33,977 bases of DNA, from positions 1 to 33,977 of the forward strand of contig JAKSDO010000224.1 in NCBI GenBank assembly GCA_022360055.1, written 5' to 3'. Positions 1-9,548 of this stretch are shown piece by piece (within the stretch, counting starts at the first letter, position 1; each line of letters opens with the position of its first letter). The stretch comes from Cytophagales bacterium (GTDB taxonomy: Bacteria > Bacteroidota > Bacteroidia > Cytophagales > Cyclobacteriaceae). The notes beneath the pieces were generated by a model. The model worked only from the letters and a program-made list of their open reading frames with translations, was not told the origin of the DNA and searched no databases. The position numbers and the translations under genes were made by a program.

Positions 1-14
1 ATAAATTAGTACGA

Positions 15-41
15 TTGGCAATTTATATTGTTATATTTTTG
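15..41 (+). promoter_or_regulatory. candidate promoter of the T9SS cargo gene
   Basis: TATTTTTG at 34-41 matches the Bacteroidota -7 motif TAnnTTTG, and a TTG lies at 15-17. The spacer is 16 nt, a little shorter than the usual 19 or so. A start near 47 would leave a leader of about 18 nt before the ATG at 65. The match rests on motif alone. Confidence 0.35.
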
Positions 42-64
42 TTCGGAATTACCCATTTAGACCT

Positions 65-3000
65 ATGAGAAGATTTTTATGCAGAGCAATTGTTTTTTTT
101 GCGATCATATTCCTTCAGGTATTTTCCCCGCTTTCGGCGGCGACATTTACATCTGCTAAAACCGGAAATTGGAATGATGGTGCAACCTGGGGAAGTGCTA
201 ACAGTCCGGGTACTGTCGGAATAGATTATCCGGGGGCCGGAGATGATGCAATTGTAAGTGGGCATGCGATTACCGTTGTAGGTTCATCCGCGTGCAGAAA
301 TCTTTTAGTTGGAGCTGCGACATCAAATAGTATTACTATTAGTGTATTCTTCTCTTCTTTAACAATAAATGGTACACTTTTAGGCTATAATGGAGCGCCA
401 GCACCACCTGTTCAACCAAGCTCAATCAATGGAGGATTATTGGTTTTTACCGGTTCTGATATAAATGGATTTGCCCCAAGTATTACTACCGAGGTGATCG
501 CAGCCTGGAACAGCAACAACCAAATAAATGCAAATGTTTCTTTTAGTTTTGGTAGTAATAACAGATCGATTGATTTAATTACGTTCGATGGCTTTAATCC
601 TTCAAATATGGATTTTGGAGGGAATGTTACGGTTTCATCCGGGACCTTGTCCAATGGGAATCTTCTTATTTCAGACATAAGGCTAACATCGGCCACCGCT
701 TCTTTATCGGTGTCAAACGGAGCGGCACTGGATCTTTCCATTCCACTCACGATAGACGGGACAAATCAAATAAATCAGCTAACCAACGACGGAACAATTA
801 CGACCTCGAGCTATATAAATTCCAACACCTGCAATCTGGGGGCCAACAGTACGCTTAATACAAGCTATAATGGTACCGAAGGGTGGTGGTCCGGTACCAA
901 TCGGCCTACGTCCTTTTCGATCGATAACACATCCACTGTCAATTATAATTCTTCGTCTGCCCAGAACATATACGCTACGCAGTACGGGCATCTTCAGTTG
1001 AACAGTTCCAATAAAGATTTGTCTTCCACCGGTATTTTACAGGTCAACGGCAATTTGACTATCGGCACATCGGTCACCTTGAACAGCAACACAAATTCAA
1101 ATTCGGTCTCGATAAAAGGCAATCTGGTGAATAACAGCGGCACCTGGGCGCCGAACCAGACGGTTGTTTTTGACGGAACCGGAAGTCAAGCGATCAGCGG
1201 CTCCGGCGTCTCGTTCAACGGTGGGATTACGTTCGGCAATGGGATCGACGCCAATAGCGTTTCGATCGTCCAGGATTTGGCCACCACAAACCTTTTGATC
1301 CAGCCGTCCTCGGAATTTAGTCCCGGTTCCAACGGCATTACATTAAGCGGAGACTGGACGAATAACGGTACGTTCACGCAAGGAACCTCCTCCATTACGT
1401 TTAACGGCAGTTCCGTGTTATCCGGCACATCTTCAACGGCTTTTAATACTAGCAGCATCACAGGTACCGCCGATGTAAATTCCGCAAATATAGCACTGGG
1501 TGATTTAAACGTATCTGCGGCCGGTGTATTAAATACAAACAACACAACCTCTGTAGATGACCTGGTAAATGCCGGAACGGTTAATTGCAACGCATCGACT
1601 CTAAATGTCGGCGGGTCATTTACCAATAACAACACCTTTAACCGGGGAACGGGAACGGTGAATTTCAATGGAACAGGTGTTCAGGACGTTTCCGGAAGCG
1701 GTTCCATTGCCTTTCATAACCTCACAATCACAAATACAACACCGGCGACCGACGTCGTAAATTTGAATGCGGATATTAATCTGTATAATGTTCTGACCCT
1801 GAATTCAAACAGCCATATTGATGCGGACGGCAGCTCGGATGCGGGAAGCCTTACCTTGATCTCCGGAAGCACCGGAACGGCCAAGATAGCGCCTATCGGG
1901 TCGGGAGCCGTACTTGACGGAAATGTAACCACGCAACGTTTTGTAGCCGCCGGCACAACGGGCTGGCGGTTCATATCGACTCCGATCAAGAACCAGACCT
2001 TAGCCAGTTGGAGCGACGACTTTTCCATTCAGGGCGTTACGGGAGGTTCGCCCGCTGATGGAGATCCGATCGTTTTTACGTATAACGAGCCTTCGGGGAC
2101 CGGTCCCAATAACGGAGTGGATGGCTGGTCGGCATTCACAAATATCACGGACAACATCTCCAATGCAGGTATCCGGGTATATTTTTTCGAGAGCCAGTTG
2201 AGCGGCGGACTCGTCATTGATAATACCGGTCCGCCCATCGTCGGGGACGGCGGGAACAATACGGTACTCGGAACGGAAAAATATACCGTATCGGTAGATT
2301 TTACGCCCGGCGGGTTTGATGGCGGCGGCTGGAACCTGGTGGAAAATCCCTACCCCTGTGAAATAGATTATGAAAATGTGATATCCTCCTCCGGGAAGGA
2401 TGCCGGGTTGGTAAATGTCGATAATGGCATATATATCTGGAATCCAACTGTAGGGGCAAGTGGAAATTACGGCAGCTATGTAGGTGGGGTGAGTACGAAT
2501 AGCGTCACTCAATACATTGCCTCGGGGCAATCCTTTTTTGTGAAAGCGAACAATACCGGCGCTTCAATTTCCTTTATTGAAAACGACAAGGTCACCAATC
2601 AGGGGAACACATTCATCCGAAAGGAGGCCGTTGATAATGTATTAAAAGTAAAAATAGCCTCCGGTGATCGCGTGAATTTCGACGAAGCTGCCATCCGGTT
2701 CAGGAACGGAAGCAGCGAAGCGTTTGAGCGCGAATTTGACGCGTATAAATTGGCCAACGGTTGGATAAATATTTCTTCAATAACGGATGAAGCGCTTGAT
2801 TTGAGCATTAATACGCTTGGCAACAGCAAAGGCGTACATGCTGTAAAGCTGAGAATAGCGGCCTGGACGTTTGGTGATTTTAAAATCAATTTTTCCGGGT
2901 TGGAAAGTTTTACGGAAAAGGTGCAATTTCGATTGGTTGACAAGTATTTGGACAAATCGATGGTAGTGAATCCCGAATCCGAATACAGTTTTGAAATAGT

Positions 3001-4678
3001 TAAGAATATTCCCGAAACCTATGGGGATGACCGGTTCGAGTTAATACTTTCGCCGATTGTAAGCTTTAGATCGGAGCAGATAAGCGCAAAGGCGGGAAAA
3101 GAGTTTCTGATTCCGATTTATGCCGATCAGTTAATTGAAGTATTGAGTACTACGCTGACCATGGGTTGGGACAAAGAGTTGTTAGAGTTTGTAGCGATTG
3201 AGGAGCCCGGAACAGGGGAAGCGGGTGATTTCGATCTTTCAAAGGTTGAGGAAGGAGAGCTTGTATATACAAATATTAACGAAGCTCCGCTCAATCTTCC
3301 CGACAGCACCAAGCTATTTGCAATTCGCTTTAAAGCCTTGAATGGCCAGCCTCAGGTGGTGCTCAGTTTTGTAGATGAATCGATTAATATCAAATCCGTT
3401 GATGATATTGAAATGCCTTTTGATTCCGAGAACGCAATGATTTCCATTTTACAGAACAAGTTTGTCTCCGGTGAAATCTCAACATATAACGGTTTTGGCG
3501 TGGAAGGGGTCAAGGTAAGTACGAAAGGCGAGGAGCCCATCGAAAACTTTTCGGAGGTTGGCGGTCTTTATGCGCTCGATACATATGAAAATGAAAGCTA
3601 TGTAATTTCTGCGCAAAAAACGGATGATCCGAGACTCAATACCGGTGTGACTACCCTGGATATCATAAAGGCGAGAAGACACCTGTTGAAAATTCAGGAA
3701 TTAAATATTCCGTATCAGATAGTGGCCGCCGATGTAAACATGAGCAAATCGGTTACGGCGCTCGATTTGGCCTTGATGCGGCTTGTTGTTTTGGGGGCTG
3801 AAAAGGGTTTTAAAGATGGTATTAACTGGTTATTCATACCTGAAATATATGATTTGACAGAAGATCCCTTTGACTTTGCAACGGATTTTGAAGTGCATTT
3901 GACGGATCAGAATGTTGACCTGGACTTTGTCGCCGTGAAAATAGGAGATGTGAATAACTCCTGGAAATCAACGACTTCCGGTCGAATTGCAAATAGAAAA
4001 GTCGAATTGAAACTGGAAAATCCGGGCGTTGAAAATGCCGTCATAGAAATCCCGGTGACCGCTGGGGATTTCAAAGATATAAGTGGTTACCAGTTTACCG
4101 TTTCCTGGGATCCCGCCCAACTGGAATATTACGGAGTTGAGCATGGCGAACTGGAGGGATTCTACAACGAACAGATTGTCGATAATGGGGTCCTTACCAC
4201 GGTATGGGATGAGCCCGGCGGCGGATCGATCGCGCTGGAAAAAGGCGCCGTATTGTTTAAGCTCAGGTTTACTGCTAAAACCGGAGATGCAAAGAGCCTG
4301 GTAGAGATCGGTTCCGACCTGACGGAAGCCGTGGCCTTTGATGGTAAATTGAACGCGATGGGAATAAACGCCTCGGCCGTAAACATAGATCTCGAGGAAC
4401 TTCGAAAGGGCAGGCTGGAACTAGGTCAAAATGCGCCGAATCCGTTTAAGTCTGAGACGACGATTGAATTTAAAATTGTGAAACCGGGTAAAGCCAGGTT
4501 CACCGTTATGAATACGCTTGGCGAAATCGTGTACATGCATGAGGAAGATTATGCTCCGGGAATTTACAAACTGAGATGGGATAAAGGTCAGGGTATGCGC
4601 CCCGTCAATAAGGGCGTATATCTCTATCGTTTGGAATCAAACGGTGAAGAAGTGGTCCGGAGGATGCTGGTCGAATAA
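65..4678 (+). CDS. Secreted multidomain T9SS cargo protein with cohesin-like domains
   Basis: This 1537-residue protein opens with a signal peptide (about 1-25, ending SPLSAA). A G8-like start follows (TGNWNDGATWG near 35-45), then a long Ser/Thr/Asn/Gly-rich beta-repeat region to about residue 620 with units such as WTNNGTFTQGTSSITFNG. Two cohesin-like domains lie at about 995-1125 and 1311-1440. Between them is a dockerin-like segment (about 1133-1300) with NTGVTTLDIIKARRHLL and AADVNMSKSVTALDLALMR, which resemble calcium-loop half repeats. The last ~90 residues (GQNAPNPF, then TLGEIVY, ending VVRRMLVE) form a type A T9SS sorting domain, so export through the outer membrane and anchoring or release by PorU are expected from knowledge of the family. 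No catalytic domain is visible. It may be an adhesin, matrix or scaffold protein, but the exact role is unknown. It stands alone, without an operon partner. Confidence 0.9.
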   Translation: MRRFLCRAIVFFAIIFLQVFSPLSAATFTSAKTGNWNDGATWGSANSPGTVGIDYPGAGDDAIVSGHAITVVGSSACRNLLVGAATSNSITISVFFSSLTINGTLLGYNGAPAPPVQPSSINGGLLVFTGSDINGFAPSITTEVIAAWNSNNQINANVSFSFGSNNRSIDLITFDGFNPSNMDFGGNVTVSSGTLSNGNLLISDIRLTSATASLSVSNGAALDLSIPLTIDGTNQINQLTNDGTITTSSYINSNTCNLGANSTLNTSYNGTEGWWSGTNRPTSFSIDNTSTVNYNSSSAQNIYATQYGHLQLNSSNKDLSSTGILQVNGNLTIGTSVTLNSNTNSNSVSIKGNLVNNSGTWAPNQTVVFDGTGSQAISGSGVSFNGGITFGNGIDANSVSIVQDLATTNLLIQPSSEFSPGSNGITLSGDWTNNGTFTQGTSSITFNGSSVLSGTSSTAFNTSSITGTADVNSANIALGDLNVSAAGVLNTNNTTSVDDLVNAGTVNCNASTLNVGGSFTNNNTFNRGTGTVNFNGTGVQDVSGSGSIAFHNLTITNTTPATDVVNLNADINLYNVLTLNSNSHIDADGSSDAGSLTLISGSTGTAKIAPIGSGAVLDGNVTTQRFVAAGTTGWRFISTPIKNQTLASWSDDFSIQGVTGGSPADGDPIVFTYNEPSGTGPNNGVDGWSAFTNITDNISNAGIRVYFFESQLSGGLVIDNTGPPIVGDGGNNTVLGTEKYTVSVDFTPGGFDGGGWNLVENPYPCEIDYENVISSSGKDAGLVNVDNGIYIWNPTVGASGNYGSYVGGVSTNSVTQYIASGQSFFVKANNTGASISFIENDKVTNQGNTFIRKEAVDNVLKVKIASGDRVNFDEAAIRFRNGSSEAFEREFDAYKLANGWINISSITDEALDLSINTLGNSKGVHAVKLRIAAWTFGDFKINFSGLESFTEKVQFRLVDKYLDKSMVVNPESEYSFEIVKNIPETYGDDRFELILSPIVSFRSEQISAKAGKEFLIPIYADQLIEVLSTTLTMGWDKELLEFVAIEEPGTGEAGDFDLSKVEEGELVYTNINEAPLNLPDSTKLFAIRFKALNGQPQVVLSFVDESINIKSVDDIEMPFDSENAMISILQNKFVSGEISTYNGFGVEGVKVSTKGEEPIENFSEVGGLYALDTYENESYVISAQKTDDPRLNTGVTTLDIIKARRHLLKIQELNIPYQIVAADVNMSKSVTALDLALMRLVVLGAEKGFKDGINWLFIPEIYDLTEDPFDFATDFEVHLTDQNVDLDFVAVKIGDVNNSWKSTTSGRIANRKVELKLENPGVENAVIEIPVTAGDFKDISGYQFTVSWDPAQLEYYGVEHGELEGFYNEQIVDNGVLTTVWDEPGGGSIALEKGAVLFKLRFTAKTGDAKSLVEIGSDLTEAVAFDGKLNAMGINASAVNIDLEELRKGRLELGQNAPNPFKSETTIEFKIVKPGKARFTVMNTLGEIVYMHEEDYAPGIYKLRWDKGQGMRPVNKGVYLYRLESNGEEVVRRMLVE

Positions 4679-4713
4679 AGAGGGAATATTTGTTGCATTA
4701 AGTCAATAGTTCA

Positions 4714-4740
4714 TGATTATTGTCGGGGCAGCAATAATCA
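4714..4740 (+). terminator. hairpin downstream of the T9SS cargo gene
   Basis: TGATTATTG (4714-4722) and CAATAATCA (4732-4740) form a perfect 9-bp stem with a 9-nt G-rich loop, 36 nt after the stop codon. No T-tract follows, so it could be a 3' end stabiliser or a weak terminator rather than a classical intrinsic terminator. Nothing else was recognised in the rest of 4679-4958. Confidence 0.45.
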
Positions 4741-4932
4741 ACCGACCGTCTCCGGTGTCACTAACCGTCAAGCGGTCGCCATTGTTCGAGCGTCCCGTCC
4801 GGGCTGTTCAAAGATGAACTTTAGCTCCGTACTTCGTCGTTGATATTTGTTTATTGGCAGACTTACTCCTTTTTTTGTCGGGTTTCCCGAACCTGTTAGG
4901 TACGAATTACCGAATTCGACCAATTTTTGGTT

Positions 4933-4940
4933 TAGATTTG
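4933..4940 (+). promoter_or_regulatory. candidate -7 element for the TauE/SafE gene
   Basis: TAGATTTG fits TAnnTTTG and lies 18 nt before the ATG at 4959. No clear TTG is present at the expected -33 distance, so this is a motif-only proposal. Confidence 0.3.
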
Positions 4941-4958
4941 CAGTTACAACTTGTATGA

Positions 4959-5939
4959 ATGATCAGTAGAAATGCCATCTATAAGACAGCGCCGATAATG
5001 ATTATCCCTGTGATCTGGTTGCTGTATGCATCTGCCAACGACATCTGGTACGTGTTTCTCGATAACTGGTTCATGTCGGTCACCATGGTATTTGGATCGT
5101 TCATCGCCGGAGCGAGTTCCGAAGGCGGGGGGGCGGTTGCGTTTCCGGTAATGACCTTAATATTTAATATTCCTCCTGACATTGCGCGAAATTTCGGACT
5201 GGCCATTCAATCCATAGGAATGACCGCCGCTTCGTATTTGATTTTGATCAAAGGGATCAAGGTTGAATATAAGTATCTCTGGTTTGTAAGTCTCGGAGGG
5301 ATTTTTGGAATGGTCCTGGGCTCTTTGTATATCGCACCGCTTGTCCCGGCGGCGTATGCCAAAATGCTATTTGTGTCTTTCTGGCTGAGTTTTGGAGTGG
5401 TATTGTTTTATGTAAATGAAATATACAGGCGAAAGACAATCGATGAATTGCCGCAATTCAATTGGCCGGAAAGGCTGGTCATAATTTTTATTGGAATCAT
5501 CGGGGGCTCTATAAGCTCTTTGTTGGGGAGCGGGTTAGATATATTTAGCTTTTCCTACGTTACGATGAGGTATCATTTGTCTGAAAAGGTGGCCACGCCG
5601 ACCAGCGTAATTGTCATGGCTTTCAACTCCATTGTCGGATTTTTTCTACACGCAGTAATTATAAAGGATTTCGGCCAGGCTGAGCTCAATTACTGGCTTG
5701 TCTGTATTCCGGTCGTGGTCATCGGCGCTCCGGTCGGCGCGTATTTCATCAACCGGAGGACGCGTGGATTTATCGCAAGGTTTTTGTACCTGGTGATCTT
5801 GGTCCAGTTTGTCGGGGCCCTGTTTATTATAAAACCCGGGGAGGCGTTGCTTTATTTTTCGATCGCAGCCTTTGCCTTTGGCATGATTGTATTCTTCGGA
5901 TTTGCATGGCTGTCCAAAAAAATAAAATTCTTGAGATAG
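4959..5939 (+). CDS. TauE/SafE-family sulfite/anion exporter-like membrane protein
   Basis: This 326-residue protein is hydrophobic throughout, with about eight predicted membrane segments. Family-type glycine-rich stretches are visible: GSFIAGASSEGGGAVAFPV near 45-65, and GGSISSLLGSGLDI followed by HLSEKVATPTSV in the second half. The two halves look like the internal repeat typical of TauE/SafE permeases, which move sulfite, sulfoacetate or other small organosulfur or organic anions across the inner membrane. The substrate cannot be read from the sequence. The ATG at 4955 is closed after four codons by TAG, which makes 4959 the usable start. Neighbours give no metabolic clue; no sulfur gene is adjacent. 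Confidence 0.85.
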   Translation: MISRNAIYKTAPIMIIPVIWLLYASANDIWYVFLDNWFMSVTMVFGSFIAGASSEGGGAVAFPVMTLIFNIPPDIARNFGLAIQSIGMTAASYLILIKGIKVEYKYLWFVSLGGIFGMVLGSLYIAPLVPAAYAKMLFVSFWLSFGVVLFYVNEIYRRKTIDELPQFNWPERLVIIFIGIIGGSISSLLGSGLDIFSFSYVTMRYHLSEKVATPTSVIVMAFNSIVGFFLHAVIIKDFGQAELNYWLVCIPVVVIGAPVGAYFINRRTRGFIARFLYLVILVQFVGALFIIKPGEALLYFSIAAFAFGMIVFFGFAWLSKKIKFLR

Positions 5940-6079
5940 TCAATTAAGTCGGGTACCATACATATCCGGATCTTTGCCGGACACCTTCCTAAACAAAAAC
6001 AAAAACACAGCGTTGTTGAAATGAATTCGAGTTTAATTTCGTTCTATTAATATACACAGTATTGAATAAATTTGATGTC

Positions 6080-6169
6080 ATGAAAAAGCCAATGAAAAAA
6101 ATCCTGAATCTGACAATTGCGCTTGTCATCCTGATTGCAATCTTTATCTCAACCGGCGCTTTGGTCTGA
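6080..6169 (+). CDS. possible 29-residue membrane peptide, or 5' part of a small RNA
   Basis: An ATG at 6080 opens a 29-codon frame beginning MKKPMKKILNLTIALVIL. It has a basic start, one hydrophobic segment and a TGA at 6167-6169, so it looks like a small membrane peptide or a bare signal sequence. A TAnnTTTG match (TAAATTTG, 6067-6074) sits so close that transcription would begin at about the first codon. The ORF might then start at the internal ATG at 6092, or the transcript (about 6080-6265) might be non-coding. The strong terminator at 6243-6265 supports a short independent transcript of about 185 nt. Coding status is uncertain. Confidence 0.35.
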   Translation: MKKPMKKILNLTIALVILIAIFISTGALV

Positions 6170-6242
6170 TCGGTACGTCACAGGCACCGGTGTGTCGGTG
6201 GATGCGCCGGTGAAGGCCGGATTAAAAATAACACGAATCGGC

Positions 6243-6265
6243 AGGAGGGGAATCCCCTCCTTTTT
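6243..6265 (+). terminator. strong intrinsic terminator of the short transcript
   Basis: AGGAGGGG (6243-6250), loop AAT and CCCCTCCT (6254-6261) form a perfect 8-bp G:C-rich stem that runs straight into TTTTT. It is the clearest intrinsic terminator in the first half of the window. It lies 74 nt after the stop of the 29-codon frame. Confidence 0.85.
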
Positions 6266-6458
6266 ATTGGCCCGGCATCTTTCGGTTCTGTCCGGTTGTC
6301 AAATCCCCTGAAGGAGCCTTTAACCTGAAAAGTTCGTGACCTTTCGTGCCTTACCCGGAGGGTTGGTGCACTGTAGAAACGACATTCGGCATCCGTTTAT
6401 TCACGGGATACACGTTTTTAAACGATGGAGATATCCGTTGAGCAGATATGCAATCTTA

Positions 6459-6480
6459 ATTGGTCGGATTGGCCGACAAT
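6459..6480. promoter_or_regulatory. dyad-symmetric site upstream of the small lipoprotein gene
   Basis: ATTG-G-TCGG (6459-6467) and CCGACAAT (6473-6480) form an 8-bp inverted repeat with one bulged G and a 5-nt centre. It lies about 95 nt before the lipoprotein ATG. It could be an operator or an RNA hairpin. The rest of 6266-6575 shows nothing else I can support. Confidence 0.3.
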
Positions 6481-6575
6481 TATATTTCATTTTGATCCGA
6501 GGATTACATACTAAATTCAAAAAAACGAGTTATATGAATTGAATCGGGATTTTGGACAGACCGTTATATAAAGCG

Positions 6576-6977
6576 ATGAAAGCACTGGTAATTTTGATTT
6601 TAATTGTGGGCGGAGCATTATCTTCATGCTCCAAATTTGAAAGTGAGGTATCACTTGGTCAACATCGGATAACCTACAAAGTAAGCGCGGAGTCGGGTTT
6701 GTGGTATGGCAAGTACTTGGGCAGGAATGGGGAAGTATGCCTGTGTGAAGCGCCATATCAACCGGGTGAATGGACGCATAGTTTTGCAACTGACAATATT
6801 CCGTCCGACCTGTATATCCAGGTCACAAGCGAATTTTTCGATGATTTGACCCTAGTGAACAAACCCGATGTCACTGCAAGCATTTACATCAACGGCGAGT
6901 TGGCCGATATTCAAACGAATTCGATTGCTGATGGTAAAGTTGAGGCCAAATATCCTTCGGCGACCGTTTTCCCCTGA
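6576..6977 (+). CDS. small lipoprotein, possibly MmpS-like
   Basis: The frame is open from a TTG at 6552, but the ATG at 6576 gives a clean lipoprotein signal (MKALVILILIVGGALSSC), so I use 6576. This gives 133 residues with lipidated Cys18. After the signal comes a compact, probably all-beta domain with ITYKVSAESGLWYGKYLG and DLYIQVTSEFF. This resembles MmpS-type or other small transport-accessory beta domains of Bacteroidota, though I recognise it only loosely. It is convergent with the permease gene that follows, so it is likely its own transcription unit. The function is unknown. Confidence 0.7.
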   Translation: MKALVILILIVGGALSSCSKFESEVSLGQHRITYKVSAESGLWYGKYLGRNGEVCLCEAPYQPGEWTHSFATDNIPSDLYIQVTSEFFDDLTLVNKPDVTASIYINGELADIQTNSIADGKVEAKYPSATVFP

Positions 6978-7110
6978 TATCGAAATAATCGATCCGGTCG
7001 GGTAGGTGTAAAAAAGCTCATGGCAAGTACTCAACGTGGCATACTTTGAGTTTTCTGCAAATGACTCCCGGCGTTTTATTTGTAACACCTTTTCAGATAC
7101 CCATTGCTTT

Positions 7111-9483
7111 TCACTCATATCTCAGCGCTTCCACCGGATTTTTACGGGCAGCTCTAATTGTAAAATAACTCACCGTTAGCCATGTCAGTATAAAAATGGC
7201 GATACCGGAAAGGCCAAATATCCACCAGGAAATATTTGTCTTGTAGGCAAAATTATTGCTCCAGTTTTTCAATGCGATCCATCCGACAGGTATGGATATA
7301 AACAAGGCAACCAGCGTGTTGATAACCAGTTCCCGAGACAACAATTCCAGAATGTTACGCATTGATGCTCCGTTTACTTTTCTGATGCCTATTTCTTTAG
7401 TTTTACGCTCAGTTACAAACAGGAACAATCCCAATAACCCGATGCAGGAAAGAATAATCGAAACAATACAAAAAATGATCTCGATCTTCGCTATTTTTTC
7501 TTCGGAATGATATAGATCATTTAGGCTACCATCAAGCAAAGAGCATTGAAATGGTTCATCCGGTCGATATTCTTTCCATATATTTTTAAGGAGACTAAGA
7601 GCTTCATGAATATTATCGGCGTTGGCGCGCACTGAAATCAGATTGTTATAGTTTTGACCCAACTGAATAGCCAGCGGTTCAACATCGTGATGCAGTGATC
7701 GATAATTAAAATCATCGACGACGCCAACAATCTCGCCCCAGGGGGCATTGCATGTTCTGAACTTCCTCCCGATAATATTTTTGTCTCCCATTTTTCTGGC
7801 GAGGGAAGCGTTTACCAAAAAAGCCCTCCCTTCTTTATCCAGAGCGAAATTTTGATCAAATCCACGGCCTTCTACTATCTTGATCGAATAAAAATCAGTA
7901 AAATTATAATCTGTCATCATGTAGGGTGTCACCCAATCTTCTCCTTCCGGCTTGCCTTCAAAGTGGATGCAAGTGCGCCACATCGAATTGCCAAATGGAA
8001 TATTGGTTGAGGTAATGCCGTTGATGGCCATGTGCTTTTTAAGATCGTTTTTTATGGTATGGTAGTGATTGCGAATTTTCTGATTTGACCATATATTGAT
8101 CACTGCTTCGCTGGAATATCCAAGTTCTTTGTTTTTCATAAAATGAATCTGCTTGCCTATATAAAGCGCCGAAATGATATGAAGACAGGTAATTGATAAT
8201 TGAACAATAACCAAAATCCGTTTAAAGGCAATCCCCCGGGAACCAACATTGAAATTTTTTTTAAAAAGCGCCACAGGCTTTACCGAACTTAGGATTATGG
8301 CAGGATAAATGCCTGCAAATACACTCAACAAGAGTACAAACCCAAACATAACGGGGTAAAACCAAAACTCGTGATAGATCAAATTTGGTTGATCCAGGAT
8401 GTCGAATTTTCTTAATAAGGAATTGGCAATTTCTACAAAAAGCAGCGACACCCAAAAAGATATAAAAAGCAATAAAAACGCTTCCAGTAAAAACTGAAAA
8501 ATAAGGTTGATTTTGCCTGATCCTACCACTTTTTTCAATCCAAATTCCCTGTATCTCTTCGAGGTGGAAGCAGTAGCCAGATTTACATAATTGATGGTAG
8601 AGATTGCAACGATCAAAATTCCTATTACGATAAACATATATACCAGGGCAATATCCGACTTCTTATGGTTTTGTCCCCAAATGGTATGCCTGGAATAAAG
8701 ATGAAGATCGCTTAACGGTTGAATCAGAAATTCTATCGAAGTTGCGTCTATTTCCATATATTTATTTTTGTGGGCCTGAAGGGCTTGTGTTAATCCTTCC
8801 GGGTCTGTGTTTTGGTCTAATAACAGATAAATACTTGTAGTATGGTTGTAGTTCCTCCTGTTCCAGGAAGCTTTGCGCCCTTCTATGGAGACCAGAATAT
8901 CGGCCTGAAAATGAGAATTGTCGGGGATATCCTCAATTACTGCCGTAACTACATATTCCAATCCATCTTTATGCAAAATCGATTGCCCGACAGGTGATCT
9001 GTCTGCGAATAATCTTTTTGCAAAGGACTCTGAAATGACAGCGCTTTGAGGGTTGGATAATGCATTTTCGGGCGAACCGGCAATAAAGGTAAAGCTGAAT
9101 ATCTTGAAAATACTGTTGTCGGTGAAAGTTACATTTCTGGCTTCAACCCGATTTTCGGCATCACCAAACCACAGATTTCCAACTCCCAACAGACCTGTAG
9201 AGGCTTCTACTCCCTTGATCTCTTCTTCAAAGGTACCTATAAGCCATTCAGGCATGGAAGACAGATATTTTTCGTCCTGTCCTTTGAAATTTTGCTTTTC
9301 AATAAGACGATATATTCTATCTTTATTCTCATGAAATCCATCGAATGAAAACTCAATATACACCCAATTGCCAATGATAATGAGGGATGCAATACCAATA
9401 GATATACCAAAGAAATTGATCAAGGTGATGGCCCTGTTCCGGTAGAATAATCTGAATATGGTTTTTAAGTGGTGTTTTAACAT
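7111..9483 (-). CDS. MacB/FtsX-family ABC transporter permease
   Basis: At 790 residues this is the usual length for Bacteroidota duplicated FtsX permeases. It starts with MLKHHLKTIFRLFYRN and a first membrane helix (about 20-43), then a MacB-type periplasmic domain. Three helices of the first FtsX core lie at about 280-425. A second periplasmic domain follows, then a second FtsX core with TERKTKEIGIRKVNGA and the C-terminal signature ARKNPVEALRYE. These proteins work with a separate MacB-like ATPase in efflux or mechanotransmission across the envelope; no ATPase gene is nearby. It lies 65 nt downstream of the next permease on the same strand and is probably co-transcribed with it. The substrate is unknown. 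Confidence 0.92.
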   Translation of the reverse strand: MLKHHLKTIFRLFYRNRAITLINFFGISIGIASLIIIGNWVYIEFSFDGFHENKDRIYRLIEKQNFKGQDEKYLSSMPEWLIGTFEEEIKGVEASTGLLGVGNLWFGDAENRVEARNVTFTDNSIFKIFSFTFIAGSPENALSNPQSAVISESFAKRLFADRSPVGQSILHKDGLEYVVTAVIEDIPDNSHFQADILVSIEGRKASWNRRNYNHTTSIYLLLDQNTDPEGLTQALQAHKNKYMEIDATSIEFLIQPLSDLHLYSRHTIWGQNHKKSDIALVYMFIVIGILIVAISTINYVNLATASTSKRYREFGLKKVVGSGKINLIFQFLLEAFLLLFISFWVSLLFVEIANSLLRKFDILDQPNLIYHEFWFYPVMFGFVLLLSVFAGIYPAIILSSVKPVALFKKNFNVGSRGIAFKRILVIVQLSITCLHIISALYIGKQIHFMKNKELGYSSEAVINIWSNQKIRNHYHTIKNDLKKHMAINGITSTNIPFGNSMWRTCIHFEGKPEGEDWVTPYMMTDYNFTDFYSIKIVEGRGFDQNFALDKEGRAFLVNASLARKMGDKNIIGRKFRTCNAPWGEIVGVVDDFNYRSLHHDVEPLAIQLGQNYNNLISVRANADNIHEALSLLKNIWKEYRPDEPFQCSLLDGSLNDLYHSEEKIAKIEIIFCIVSIILSCIGLLGLFLFVTERKTKEIGIRKVNGASMRNILELLSRELVINTLVALFISIPVGWIALKNWSNNFAYKTNISWWIFGLSGIAIFILTWLTVSYFTIRAARKNPVEALRYE

Positions 9484-9548
9484 TACTGTTTATAGTTTTT
9501 GCTTTTTAGCTTCTATTTCCAGCCTTTCATCTATCATCTTTACCGATC

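Noticed and set aside
6336-6542. 68-codon plus-strand frame before the small lipoprotein
   Set aside because: Arg/His/Tyr-rich translation without domain features; it lies over a dyad-symmetric regulatory-looking region.
7029-7051. ACTCAA/TTGAGT hairpin with a short T run after the small lipoprotein
   Set aside because: Only 6 A:T-rich pairs with an 11-nt loop; too weak to call a terminator.
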